In this document: positions 8,884 to 16,694 of the stretch, in pieces
Layout: every line of letters begins with the position of its first letter
Numbering within the stretch: position 1 is the first letter of the stretch
Virus record (IMG/VR): IMGVR_UViG_3300009502_000118
Location: 1 to 37,112 of that record
DNA length: 37,112 nucleotides
Direction: 5' to 3' (one strand)
DNA from: a virus
Made by a program: the position numbers and the translations under genes
The notes under the pieces: model-generated
Told to the model about the DNA's origin: nothing
Seen by the model: only the letters and a program-made list of their open reading frames with translations
Databases searched by the model: none

Positions 8884-10032
8884 TTATAAGGCTTTTATCA
8901 CTTTATTTATCGCATTAGAAAAATCATCTCCGTATTGCCAATTTTTCTTTACAAAGTCATAAGCATTTTCGCCAAGTTGTTTTCTTTTTTCTTCATGTAA
9001 GATTAAATCTTCAAGTGCATCAAACCATTCATTTTGTTTTACAAGTAATCCAGTCTTTTCGTGTTGAATAGTTTGTCTACCAAAACAATTAAAATAGTAT
9101 GGATAAACTTTTGATGCAATTACTGGAATTTTATACATTGAATATTCCATCCATTTAATATGAGATTTGCAACGAGTAAAAGCACAGTCAGTTAATGGAG
9201 CTATCCCAATATCCCATTTAAGTGAAGCAAGATATTTAGGATATTCTTTAAAAGTCCAAGTTGAAGGTAAAATATCACAACGTTTTTTAGCTTCATCACT
9301 GAATGGTGTAAATAATTTAATATTGCTTTTTCCTAAAGCTCCCAAACTTTCAAAATATACATTTTGGTATTTTTCCATTATCTTGGCTAGAGCAGGGAAC
9401 ATCATTTCTAAATCATCATCATGAGAATTTGAACCTGAATATCCTATTACTATTTTATCTTTGTGTTTTGGAGCTGGCTTAAATTTCCAAATATTGGCAT
9501 CATTCATGTTAGGAATTACAAAAATCTTTTTATCCATTTTATAAACTTTCTTTAAATGTTCGGCTACTTTTTGTTTAAGTGGTTCAGTTGATACTGTTAT
9601 AGCATCTGCAAAAGTTAAAATAGTAGACATAAAAGCTCTATCTTTTTTTGTTTCTTTAAATCTCTCATAAAGTTGATGGGTTGGTAGCACATCTAAATAG
9701 TTATCATCTAAATCAATTACTACTTTCTTTTTATATTTATCTCGGTGATAAAAAATAGCTGAAGCTAAATGTGGGTCAGTAAAATAACAAGTCCAAAAAA
9801 CATCATACTCTTTAAATATACGAGACCATCTCTGTTCTAGTGTTTCACCTTTCTTATCTAGTTTAACCCCTACTACTGAAACATCATGTCCTTTTAAATA
9901 TTTAGCAGGTTGCACTATGCGATAGTATCCTACTCCACCATAACCATCTTGTGATTGTCTGGCTACACTAGCACCAAAGTCATTACGAAAAAAAAGAACT
10001 TTCTTAACTTTGTTTTTTTTGTGGTCTTCCAT
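8884..10032 (-). CDS. Glycosyltransferase, GT-B fold (GT1/GT4-like)
   Basis: 382 residues from the ATG at 10030-10032. An upstream start to 10077 would lie deep inside the HNH gene. The N-terminal Rossmann half has 'KKVLFFRNDFGAS' and a 'YGGVGYYRIVQPAKYL' loop. The C-terminal half has 'IVIGYSGSNSHDDDLEMM' and the donor-binding block 'WDIGIAPLTDCAFTRCKSH', with 'KWMEYSMYKIPVIAS', the usual GT4 pattern of Lys/Glu residues followed by 'P(V/I)IAS'. It would transfer a sugar from a nucleotide donor, but the acceptor is unknown. The 5' end overlaps the HNH gene by 29 bp, so the endonuclease appears inserted right at its start. The last gene of the sugar cassette before the tail block. Confidence 0.8.
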   Translation of the reverse strand: MEDHKKNKVKKVLFFRNDFGASVARQSQDGYGGVGYYRIVQPAKYLKGHDVSVVGVKLDKKGETLEQRWSRIFKEYDVFWTCYFTDPHLASAIFYHRDKYKKKVVIDLDDNYLDVLPTHQLYERFKETKKDRAFMSTILTFADAITVSTEPLKQKVAEHLKKVYKMDKKIFVIPNMNDANIWKFKPAPKHKDKIVIGYSGSNSHDDDLEMMFPALAKIMEKYQNVYFESLGALGKSNIKLFTPFSDEAKKRCDILPSTWTFKEYPKYLASLKWDIGIAPLTDCAFTRCKSHIKWMEYSMYKIPVIASKVYPYYFNCFGRQTIQHEKTGLLVKQNEWFDALEDLILHEEKRKQLGENAYDFVKKNWQYGDDFSNAINKVIKAL

Positions 10033-10543
10033 AAGTATGAGTTTTATAATGACAAGATTTACATAATGTTCGACCATTATTTATATTCCAAAGTTCATCA
10101 CAATTTATTGCTTTTTCTACACAATCAATTTTACACTCTTGGACAATTAAAGCTAATGGTTTTATATGGTCAGCTTCAATATAGCCTCCTCTCATAAAAC
10201 AATGCTGACAAGTATAATTATCTCTTTTATAAATATCTGAACGCCATAGACGATAATTAAAAGTATTTCTTATTTGCTGATGCAAAGAACTTAATCCACC
10301 TTTCCAATTATTATTTAATATACCAATTCTTTTTCTCATTGCTATTGCTGTTTGTGGTTTTGGTTTCCCTTTATGTGCTAAACTTATTTTCTTTTTAACT
10401 TCTTCAGAAACTTTATAACCTAATTTAGCTTTTCGCATATTATCTCTCCATTCTTTTGAAAATGGTGGTCTAGGTCTTCCTTTATTTATATATGGTTTAC
10501 TTTTTTTTCTTATTTTTTTATTTTTCATTTCTTTTTGGGTCAT
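10004..10543 (-). CDS. NUMOD3/HNH homing-type endonuclease 1
   Basis: About 179 residues. The start is uncertain: ATG at 10543 or 10528, neither with a good ribosome site. The N-terminal half has DNA-binding NUMOD3-like repeats: 'RPRPPFSKEWRDNMRKAKLG' then 'VSEEVKKKISLAHKGKPKP'. The C-terminal half is an HNH nuclease: 'WRSDIYKRDNYTCQHC', 'EADHIKPL', then 'LWNINNGRTLCKSCH', giving zinc Cys pairs and a His-containing active site. It is clearly paralogous to the gene at 11165-11785. It overlaps the end of the DUF616 gene and the start of the glycosyltransferase gene. Homing endonucleases of this family spread by cutting alleles that lack them, so this is a mobile gene inside the sugar cassette. 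Confidence 0.85.
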   Translation of the reverse strand: MTQKEMKNKKIRKKSKPYINKGRPRPPFSKEWRDNMRKAKLGYKVSEEVKKKISLAHKGKPKPQTAIAMRKRIGILNNNWKGGLSSLHQQIRNTFNYRLWRSDIYKRDNYTCQHCFMRGGYIEADHIKPLALIVQECKIDCVEKAINCDELWNINNGRTLCKSCHYKTHTYGRPQKKQS

Positions 10544-11168
10544 TAAAATTACCTGATAAGTTCTTATGCCAATGCATCTCAGCAATATCAGCTAATATTG
10601 CTTTACCATCTTTTTCTTCCCAGTTTAAATCTATTGCATTTACAACGACACCTGATTCGTCTATCGCAGGCATAATACTTAATTGGTCTCGTCTTGAATA
10701 TCTACAATAATCAGCCCACCAAGCCTCGTTAAAGCGTCTGGTTCGTTCATTGTTGCGTCTAATAATAAATCCACCTTGTAAGAAACCTATGTCCTTTGGA
10801 AAGCCCATATCTTCATAGTGTTTGGCTTGTTCTATGATGGTTTCAACGTCATCCATCTGTAATTTAGCTACAACCATAGCTTCTTTATATAAACAACCTC
10901 TTGAATGTTTAAGCATAGCCATATCGTAGCCATCCATATAACGCTTAATAAGTTCTTCAGGTGGAATTAAGAGTTTCATATTACCATCATGGTAAATAGA
11001 AAATGTTTCGTTAAAATATTTATGTGATAGTATTTTCTGTATTCTTGAGTTTCTTCGAGGGTCTCTAAACCTATCATAAGCATCATTGAAAATAGTTATC
11101 GGATAATCTCTTTTAATAGGAGCATCCTTATTCCCCGTAATACAGGTATAAACGACTATATCTTTCAT
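10518..11168 (-). CDS. DUF616-type glycosyltransferase
   Basis: 216 residues. It starts 'MKDIVVYTCITGNKD', followed by 'RFRDPRRNSRIQKILSHKYF' and 'SIYHDGNMKLLIPPEEL', the signature of the DUF616 (TOD1/MUCI70-like) glycosyltransferase group. The Asp in 'YHDGN' stands where a GT-A enzyme places its metal-binding Asp. A later block has 'MDGYDMAMLKHSRGCLYKEA' and 'GGFIIRRNN', then an acidic segment. The ATG overlaps the stop of HNH 2 by 4 bp and the 3' end overlaps HNH 1, so this gene is flanked on both sides by related endonucleases. Substrate unknown. Confidence 0.7.
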   Translation of the reverse strand: MKDIVVYTCITGNKDAPIKRDYPITIFNDAYDRFRDPRRNSRIQKILSHKYFNETFSIYHDGNMKLLIPPEELIKRYMDGYDMAMLKHSRGCLYKEAMVVAKLQMDDVETIIEQAKHYEDMGFPKDIGFLQGGFIIRRNNERTRRFNEAWWADYCRYSRRDQLSIMPAIDESGVVVNAIDLNWEEKDGKAILADIAEMHWHKNLSGNFNDPKRNEK

Positions 11169-11785
11169 AAAAAGTTTTTATATTTCCAACCATAAGTATC
11201 TGTATTTTTATGACATTCAATACAGAGTGTTCGACCATTATTTAGGTTCCATAATTCTTCACATTCAAATCCTTTCTCTGTTGAATCAATTTTATTTTCT
11301 CTGATTATTAAAAAGAAAGGTTTGATGTGGTCTGCATGTAATTTATTGCCATGTTCTTTTCCGCCAATAACACATTGAAAATTATCTCTAGTAAATATAT
11401 CACTTCGCCACTGTCTATATTTTAGTGATTCCCTTAACAGATGTATAACAGAAGATAATCCTCCTTGCCAGTTTGGATTAAGTTCTTTTCTTCTTTTCAG
11501 ACTCATTTTAAGTCTAGCTTCTGGGGAAATAATATTTACTAAACCTTTTTTCCATGATGTTTTACCCTTACGGGATAGACTCATATTGCGTTTAATTTCT
11601 TCTGATAGTTTGGAACCTCGCATTTTTACATAATGAGGAGCCATTGCAAGTTTTATTTTTCTTTTTGTTTCTTCAGACACAATTCTTCCTTTCTGAAAAC
11701 CGAGCATTCCTTTATTCCAAGGAATATGTCCTTTAAGTTTTTCGCTAAGTTTATTTTTTGTTTCTTGTGTTTGTTTGCGTCCCAT
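11165..11785 (-). CDS. NUMOD3/HNH homing-type endonuclease 2
   Basis: 206 residues. The N-terminal part carries NUMOD3-like basic repeats: 'ETKNKLSEKLKGHIPWNKGM', 'VSEETKRKIKLAM', 'LSEEIKRNMSLSRKGK'. The HNH part has 'WRSDIFTRDNFQCVIGG', 'LHADHIKPFFLI' and 'LWNLNNGRTLCIECH'. The first zinc pair is altered: where paralogue 1 has CQHC this copy has CVIGG, so only one Cys remains there. The catalytic His and the Asn/His of the second half are present. It separates the DegT aminotransferase from the DUF616 gene. Probably a selfish element; the altered zinc pair may mean reduced activity. Confidence 0.83.
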   Translation of the reverse strand: MGRKQTQETKNKLSEKLKGHIPWNKGMLGFQKGRIVSEETKRKIKLAMAPHYVKMRGSKLSEEIKRNMSLSRKGKTSWKKGLVNIISPEARLKMSLKRRKELNPNWQGGLSSVIHLLRESLKYRQWRSDIFTRDNFQCVIGGKEHGNKLHADHIKPFFLIIRENKIDSTEKGFECEELWNLNNGRTLCIECHKNTDTYGWKYKNFL

Positions 11786-11800
11786 ACTTATATTATAACA

Positions 11801-12631
11801 CTAAATCTTTATATAATGTCCTATCTTTGAATAATAAAGTGCTTTTGGAGACTGACATTTTCCACCATACATAGGAAAAGTTGATAATGGTTTAAAAAAC
11901 TTTCTATCTCCTACTCCACGAATATTTGGTAATACCCAAACTGCGTCTAACCAAGTATAACCATAAAACTTTTTTTCTATTTCTCTGCGTCTTTTGTTTT
12001 CTTTTGGATAATCCTTCAAAGATTTAAGGGCAAGTTTAGCCTGTGAGTTTGGCATGCGATAGTTATAACCGATTTCTAAGTGCATATAATCATGTGCTGG
12101 TGAGAACGCCATATTCTTTAAATAATTTATTCTGTCTGCATACTTTTTGTTATCAGTTGTGCATATTCCTCCTTCTTCTGCGTGGATTATCTTGTTCTCA
12201 TAGAACGAATAGCATGTTATATCAGCTTTTGACTTATAAACAGCACCTTGAGCCTCACAAGCGTCCTCAATAACTTTTAAATGATACTTCTTAGCAATTT
12301 TTAATATCTTATCCATTCGGCATAATCTACCATATATATGAACAGCCATAATTGCTTTAGTATTTTTAGTTATCTTGGATTCTATTAAATTAGGATCAAT
12401 ACAAAGTGTATCATCACAATCCACAAAAACAGGCTTAGCTCCAGTATAACTAATAGCGAAACCGCATGCAGCCATTGTAAAATCTGGGCAGATAACTTCG
12501 TCTCCTTTACCAATGCCCAAAGAGAGCAAACCAAGATGTAAAGCAGAAGTGCCTGAATTGCAAGAAACTGCGTATTTACTACCAACAAATTTAGCGTATT
12601 CATATTCTAGTTTTTTAAAAGCAAAATCCAT
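11801..12631 (-). CDS. DegT/DnrJ/EryC1 sugar aminotransferase, shortened
   Basis: 276 residues, against about 360-390 usual for the family. PLP-dependent transamination of a nucleotide-linked keto sugar is the known family reaction. Visible motifs are 'AVSCNSGTSALHLGLLSLGI', 'EVICPDFTMAA', 'VIEDACEAQGA' with the PLP-ring Asp123, and 'YSFYENKIIHAEEGGI' with Lys147 as the Schiff-base lysine. After 'EIGYNYRMPNSQAKLALKSL' the protein jumps to 'FFKPLSTFPMYGG', the usual near-C-terminal loop. The segment that normally carries the 'H-Y-Y-L-Y..GI' strand set is missing, as is the terminal helix. The active site core is intact. Its start overlaps the upstream SDR gene by 17 bp. Part of the sugar cassette. 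Confidence 0.8.
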   Translation of the reverse strand: MDFAFKKLEYEYAKFVGSKYAVSCNSGTSALHLGLLSLGIGKGDEVICPDFTMAACGFAISYTGAKPVFVDCDDTLCIDPNLIESKITKNTKAIMAVHIYGRLCRMDKILKIAKKYHLKVIEDACEAQGAVYKSKADITCYSFYENKIIHAEEGGICTTDNKKYADRINYLKNMAFSPAHDYMHLEIGYNYRMPNSQAKLALKSLKDYPKENKRRREIEKKFYGYTWLDAVWVLPNIRGVGDRKFFKPLSTFPMYGGKCQSPKALYYSKIGHYIKI

Positions 12632-13568
12632 TTTTTTTATAATCTTTAATTACTAATTTTAATGCTTCTTCAAGTTTAGTTTGTGGACGATAGGTTATAG
12701 TTGAAAATATTTTAGTATTGTCTGATTGCAAGTGCCAAATTTCCCACGGACGCTTTTTGCTTTCGTCTACTTCTACTATAACATCTTTATGTCCCATTAA
12801 GTGTCCTATAAGAGTAGCTAAATCATAAATCTGTATACCTTCTTCACTTCCCATATTATAGACTTCACCAAATTGTCCTTTTTCTAATAGTTCTACCGCC
12901 ATTCTAACGGCATCACCAGCATATTGAAAATCTCTAAATGAATTATTCCCTAACCAAACTTGATTTGATTTTGAAAGTTGCTTAATGATTTCAGGCACTA
13001 CATAAGGGTGAGTTTCATTCTCTCCTAAACAATTAAATTGTCTTAATGCAACTACAGGTGTATTCCCTTCTTTCCAACGAGCCTGAACTAAAGCATCAAT
13101 GGCTAGTTTAGAAGCTCCATAGGTAGAGTGTGGTCTTGCTGGATATCTTTCATCTATCTTAAAGTTTGGAGCATCACCATAAATCTCGGCTGAAGATACT
13201 TGTAAAATACCCCTAACCCTTGCATCTTGACCTGCATTCATAACCATTAAAGCACCCATAGCATTGATATTAAAAGTATGCAAAGGTCTGTCGAAAGATA
13301 CAGGGATATAGGGTTCTGCAGCGTAATTAAATATGTAATCGACCATATTGTCTTTAAATATTTTGTATAAAGCACTTTCACTAGCAGTTATATCACAATA
13401 GATAAACTTTGCTTTTGGGTGAATAAATTTTCTATGTCCCGAAATAAGATTATCTAAAATAATAACCCTACATTTTCTATCTTCAATTAAATGTTTAACT
13501 AGGTGTGAACCTAAAAATCCACAACCACCTATCACTGCTACTGTGCAATTTTCTATTTTTCTAACCAT
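12615..13568 (-). CDS. NAD-dependent epimerase/dehydratase (extended SDR) 2
   Basis: 317 residues from the ATG at 13566-13568, chosen because the dinucleotide-binding fold starts there; a longer frame to 13616 lies within the upstream gene. The Rossmann motif is 'VIGGCGFLG' (about residues 12-20), the catalytic pair is Tyr150/Lys154 in 'TYGASK', and 'SSAEIYGD' supplies the Ser. These are marks of nucleotide-sugar epimerases or 4,6-dehydratases such as GalE/RmlB relatives. The substrate cannot be told from sequence. It overlaps the preceding SDR gene by 16 bp and the aminotransferase by 17 bp, so the three are translationally coupled and likely act in sequence on one sugar nucleotide. Confidence 0.85.
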   Translation of the reverse strand: MVRKIENCTVAVIGGCGFLGSHLVKHLIEDRKCRVIILDNLISGHRKFIHPKAKFIYCDITASESALYKIFKDNMVDYIFNYAAEPYIPVSFDRPLHTFNINAMGALMVMNAGQDARVRGILQVSSAEIYGDAPNFKIDERYPARPHSTYGASKLAIDALVQARWKEGNTPVVALRQFNCLGENETHPYVVPEIIKQLSKSNQVWLGNNSFRDFQYAGDAVRMAVELLEKGQFGEVYNMGSEEGIQIYDLATLIGHLMGHKDVIVEVDESKKRPWEIWHLQSDNTKIFSTITYRPQTKLEEALKLVIKDYKKNGFCF

Positions 13569-14425
13569 TTTATTGTCTTCTTTAAGCCATCTTCGAAAGA
13601 AGTTTTGGCTTTCCAATTAAGTAATAATTCTGCTTTAGATACATCAAAGTCTTCGTGAAAAGTTTGATTTTCTCTTTGATTAACATAAACAATTTCAGAT
13701 TTTGTTTTAGTTAATCGTTGTATATCTTTAGCCATTTTTTCTGCTGAGATACTTTCTGAGTTAGTAAGGTTAAATGTTTGTCCTTTAGCATTTTTAGGAT
13801 AATCAAAAACTGCAACGCATCCATCAATCAAATCGTCAATATAAGTTTGGGTTCTGTCTTGTTTTCCATCTCCATGAACTGTTATATCTTTTCCTTTGAG
13901 AGCTTGGCTAATAAATATATGAATACCCAAAGCTGGACGCATCCCTTCTCCGTAAATAGTAGCAAATCTTAAAATAGTATAAGGCATATCATAATTCTTT
14001 GCATAACCCTTAACTATCCATTCAGCTGAGTATTTTGAGCAAGCATAAAGTTCAGATGGATTAGGCAAGGTTGTGTCTTCTGTTTCAGGATGTTTGTCTT
14101 GATTTCCATATACACATACTGTTGAAACATAAATCATCCACTTTTTATATTTAGTGCAAAGATATGCAACATTATCAGTTGCATAAACATTTTGAGCTAT
14201 TGCATCTCTACCTTTTTCTAAATCTGTAAGTTTCGTTAGATCAGCTTGTGCCGCCATATGAAAAACTACATCAACATCTTTGATATAACTTTCTAATGTC
14301 TTTAAATCTAGTAAATCAAAACCATCTATAATATCATAACCAATTACTTCGTGTCCTAAACTAACTAATCTTTTACTTAATGTACTTCCTATAAATCCCT
14401 TGTCTCCTGTTAATAAAATACGCAT
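13553..14425 (-). CDS. NAD-dependent epimerase/dehydratase (extended SDR) 1
   Basis: 290 residues. 'LLTGDKGFIGSTL' gives the NAD-binding Gly motif at residues 6-13, 'VFHMAAQAD' the structural strand, and 'LYACSKYSAEW' the catalytic Tyr127/Lys131; 'VSTVCVYGNQD' supplies the Ser. 'HGDGKQDRTQTYIDDLIDG' is the nucleotide-sugar binding loop typical of UDP-glucose epimerase-like enzymes. About 300 residues is normal for the family. It is only distantly similar to the next SDR, so the pair is not a recent duplication. Likely a nucleotide-sugar epimerase or dehydratase acting in the cytoplasm of the infected cell. Confidence 0.85.
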   Translation of the reverse strand: MRILLTGDKGFIGSTLSKRLVSLGHEVIGYDIIDGFDLLDLKTLESYIKDVDVVFHMAAQADLTKLTDLEKGRDAIAQNVYATDNVAYLCTKYKKWMIYVSTVCVYGNQDKHPETEDTTLPNPSELYACSKYSAEWIVKGYAKNYDMPYTILRFATIYGEGMRPALGIHIFISQALKGKDITVHGDGKQDRTQTYIDDLIDGCVAVFDYPKNAKGQTFNLTNSESISAEKMAKDIQRLTKTKSEIVYVNQRENQTFHEDFDVSKAELLLNWKAKTSFEDGLKKTIKWLEK

Positions 14426-14484
14426 TTTACTTATAAGCTATTATTTGATAATCTCGACTTGGCTTTTTAAAACCTATTTTAATT

Positions 14485-15330
14485 CTATTTTTTCAACTTC
14501 TTCCATAATTTAAAATGTTGTTTTGCATAATTATCCCAAGTCCAGTCGGCTACTGGATTATAAGTTAGCTTTTGAAATATAGCATTTAGTTCTTCTTGAT
14601 TTTTAAAAGGATAATCTACTCCAACGTCTATGTTAAATCCTACGTTCGGAGCAATAATCTTCAGTCCAGCATTTTTAGAATCAAGGACAGCCATTGAGCC
14701 ATCGTCTATCCCCATGTACAGATTGTAATCAGAACTTTCTAAAATCTTTTGGTGAATACTTGGTTCAAATTGAGCGTAGTAATCAACTTGTAACCCTTTG
14801 GCAACGAGCGGAACTAAAATATCTTTCCAACCACTCCCCATGATTCGGAAAGCCCACTTGTTGAGGTCAATAGTTTCCACAAGTTTAGTAAACATTTCTT
14901 CTCGCTTGCAACCATCAGCGTATACGTTGGTTAAGATAGCGACTACTTGAAAGCGTCTTGGTATCCCGTCATGAGCTGGCAACACAGTAGTTAGTTTTTT
15001 TTTATCAAATCCCCATTTAACTAATTGCTTTTTGGTATCGTTTGACATACAGATACCAAAAGCTGTTTTCATTTGCTCAGTTAAAGCGTCCTTTTTATAA
15101 CCCTCAAAGATATGCGTAACCATTAAAGTATCAATGCCTTTGTATTCAGGGTTGTGCTTATAAGGCAAGTAATTCACATGGTGATTAATATCAGCTTCTA
15201 AATTAGGAGTTTTACTGATAGTGACTTCTAATCCGTCTATCTTTTTAAGTTCCTCGTATAATTTATTAGCAAACTTTGAAAGTATGCCATCGTTAAATCC
15301 TAATTCATAATTTACTATGTGTATTTTCAT
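14485..15330 (-). CDS. Glycosyltransferase, GT-B fold
   Basis: 281 residues, shorter than the usual 350-400 for the class. The N-terminal half has 'MKIHIVNYELGFNDGILSKFA' (first 20 residues are the Rossmann strand and helix), a 'NHHVNYLP' loop and 'DTLMVTHIFEGYK'. The C-terminal half has 'WAFRIMGSGWKD', 'GLQVDYYAQF', and the donor block 'SDYNLYMGIDDGSMAVLDSKNAG' (shortened), followed by 'IIAPNVGF'. That matches a family-1/4 type C-terminal lobe where an acidic loop binds the nucleotide sugar. It sits 59 bases before the epimerase gene and 21 bases after the nucleotidyltransferase. Acceptor unknown. Confidence 0.7.
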   Translation of the reverse strand: MKIHIVNYELGFNDGILSKFANKLYEELKKIDGLEVTISKTPNLEADINHHVNYLPYKHNPEYKGIDTLMVTHIFEGYKKDALTEQMKTAFGICMSNDTKKQLVKWGFDKKKLTTVLPAHDGIPRRFQVVAILTNVYADGCKREEMFTKLVETIDLNKWAFRIMGSGWKDILVPLVAKGLQVDYYAQFEPSIHQKILESSDYNLYMGIDDGSMAVLDSKNAGLKIIAPNVGFNIDVGVDYPFKNQEELNAIFQKLTYNPVADWTWDNYAKQHFKLWKKLKK

Positions 15331-15351
15331 TTTATAAAAAAGGGTTTGATG

Positions 15352-15792
15352 CTATCGCCCCCTATTGTTTTGTGCTTCTTTTAATAAAACTTCTTTGATT
15401 TGCGAAGTCCTTGTAGCTCCAAAGTCTGGAGTAATTCTGATTTCACCACCTTTTGATTTAATGTAGGCGATTTCGAGTGCTTTACTTTCAATCCATTCAT
15501 AACCTATAACATAAACATCAACATCATACTTTTTAAGTAATTCCATTGGACTAAAATGTGTTGCTGGAACAACTTTGTCTACCCATTTGATAGATTCAAG
15601 TATAAACTTTTTCTGTTCGTAAGGAATGACTGGCTCTCTGTGTTTGTAAGACTTAACTAATTTATCAGAGTTAAGTCCAACAATAAGTGTGTCTCCAAAG
15701 GTTTTACATAATTCAAATGCTTTGACGTGTCCATAATTCAGGATTTCAAATGTTCCCTGAAAGAATACGATTTTTTGTTTTTTTGTTTTCAT
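15352..15792 (-). CDS. Cytidylyltransferase-like nucleotidyltransferase with NxGH motif
   Basis: 146 residues, the usual length for TagD/RfaE2-type enzymes, which join a nucleotide to a sugar or polyol phosphate. The Rossmann start 'IVFFQGTFEILNYGH' holds the family signature, but the first His of the usual HxGH is Asn19 here (NYGH, His22 kept). 'GDTLIVGLNSD' is standard, as is a 'TSQIKE' segment (residues 129-134) near the C-terminus in place of the common 'ISTSxI'. It begins the sugar cassette and would supply an activated sugar to the glycosyltransferases downstream. The Asn substitution may alter catalysis. Confidence 0.8.
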   Translation of the reverse strand: MKTKKQKIVFFQGTFEILNYGHVKAFELCKTFGDTLIVGLNSDKLVKSYKHREPVIPYEQKKFILESIKWVDKVVPATHFSPMELLKKYDVDVYVIGYEWIESKALEIAYIKSKGGEIRITPDFGATRTSQIKEVLLKEAQNNRGR

Positions 15793-15916
15793 ATTGCTAG
15801 TTTTTAATTTTACGACCTAATAACCATTATACATTATTTGTTCTTGCATATATTCCAAAATGTTCTTTCGACAATTCATTATATTTTCTTTTTTATTTGT
15901 ATATAAATACATAAAA

Positions 15917-16231
15917 TTAGTATCCATTACGACCCCAGAATGCATCTGCATTCTCAGGATTATTTATAAGTTTTAAAGTATGTATTACTAAAGCTATTGC
16001 TTCTTCCTTGCAACGGTGTTTAACAACTGAACCATTAGGAAGTTCCATTGTATATGTTGGGTCAGAGAACTCTCTTATTTCATAAGCTGGAATAGGACAA
16101 ATATCTTGACCATCTAGTTTAATATTAGCTATTTTTGGTCTATTAGTATTAGGCACGATTGATAGACGAGGGTCTATCGCTTTTAATTCATTTTCGAAAT
16201 CAGGGAACACTCTAGTTATTTTATTTTCCAT
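15917..16231 (-). CDS. Hypothetical protein, 104 aa
   Basis: 104 residues, not recognised. Mixed composition with a strand-rich middle ('TYTMELPNGSVVKHRCKEEA'), then a helix 'IALVIHTLKLINNPENADAF'. The single Cys does not suggest a zinc site. It overlaps the end of the 75-aa zinc-finger-like gene by 11 bp and belongs to the three-gene set driven by the promoter at 16666-16694. An NGSVVKHRC pattern is reminiscent of small ssDNA or head-completion proteins, but nothing definite. Downstream of it lies a 124-base gap that contains a TATAAT near 15830 and no good gene. Confidence 0.5.
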   Translation of the reverse strand: MENKITRVFPDFENELKAIDPRLSIVPNTNRPKIANIKLDGQDICPIPAYEIREFSDPTYTMELPNGSVVKHRCKEEAIALVIHTLKLINNPENADAFWGRNGY

Positions 16232-16448
16232 TTATTTCTAATTTTTCTCTAATAATTTCATCTAAAGTGAACCCATGCGTAGATTTTAAATGAAAATCTA
16301 AATCTAACGCATCCTTTGGATTTTTAAAACTACACATAAAACAGGTAGGATATTCCATTATCATTTTAAATAATCTTAAATAATTTTGGTGCTTTTCAGC
16401 TACTTCATCCCATTGATCTAAATTTAGTTTATTTAAAACTTTACTCAT
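16221..16448 (-). CDS. Small C2H2-type zinc-finger-like protein
   Basis: 75 residues. 'CFMCSFKNPKDALDLDFHLK' followed by 'STHG' forms C-x2-C-x14-H-x4-H, close to a C2H2 finger. The N-terminal 35 residues are helical and the C-terminal tail is 'FTLDEIIREKLEIN'. Small C2H2-like proteins occur in phages, where some bind DNA or capsid parts. It is located between two small unknown genes just after the capsid terminator. Its start is 1 base after the stop of the gene before it. Function not known. Confidence 0.55.
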   Translation of the reverse strand: MSKVLNKLNLDQWDEVAEKHQNYLRLFKMIMEYPTCFMCSFKNPKDALDLDFHLKSTHGFTLDEIIREKLEINGK

Positions 16449-16449
16449 A

Positions 16450-16659
16450 CTATTTTTGAAGCTCTTTATAAGTTTCTTGTGCGTTAGTTATTAAAAGTAA
16501 ACAAGCAGTTGCAATATCTGCAACCTTTCGAGATTTTGGTTTTACGGCAGTACCATAATTGTTTCCTTCATATAAAAAAGTGTAGCCAATTTTCCCATTC
16601 TTAATAAGAATGTCAATATCAAATCCTGGGGGGATAGTGAGTGTTGTTATTTCGTTCAC
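16450..16659 (-). CDS. Hypothetical protein, 69 aa, GTG start on a probable leaderless mRNA
   Basis: I place the start at the GTG at 16657-16659. It lies 6 bases after the -10 box of the promoter at 16666-16694, so the transcript would begin at or next to the start codon; no ribosome site is seen. A TTG start at 16677 would sit inside the promoter. The product begins 'MNEITTLTIPPGFDIDILIK', has 'KIGYTFLYEGNNYGTAVKP' and ends in a helix 'DIATACLLLITNAQETYKEL'. No family recognised. Confidence 0.5.
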   Translation of the reverse strand: MNEITTLTIPPGFDIDILIKNGKIGYTFLYEGNNYGTAVKPKSRKVADIATACLLLITNAQETYKELQK

Positions 16660-16665
16660 CAAATT

Positions 16666-16694
16666 ATTATATACCAAACAAAAAAGCCATGCAA
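16666..16694 (-). promoter_or_regulatory. Promoter TTGCAT-N17-TATAAT, next to a start codon
   Basis: On the minus strand -35 TTGCAT (plus 16689-16694), a 17-base spacer, and -10 TATAAT (plus 16666-16671). The GTG start of the downstream gene follows 6 bases after the -10. The -35 overlaps the capsid-gene terminator hairpin. The same -35 hexamer and arrangement occur at 23215-23242. It would restart transcription into the small genes and sugar cassette. Confidence 0.6.

Noticed and set aside
10033-10077. Longer start for the glycosyltransferase at 10077
   Set aside because: The extra 15 residues overlap the HNH coding region and precede the normal start of the Rossmann fold.
15793-15916. Small gene (20 codons) in the gap before the nucleotidyltransferase
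   Set aside because: It is too short, has no ribosome site and shows no recognisable features. A TATAAT is present but no matching -35.
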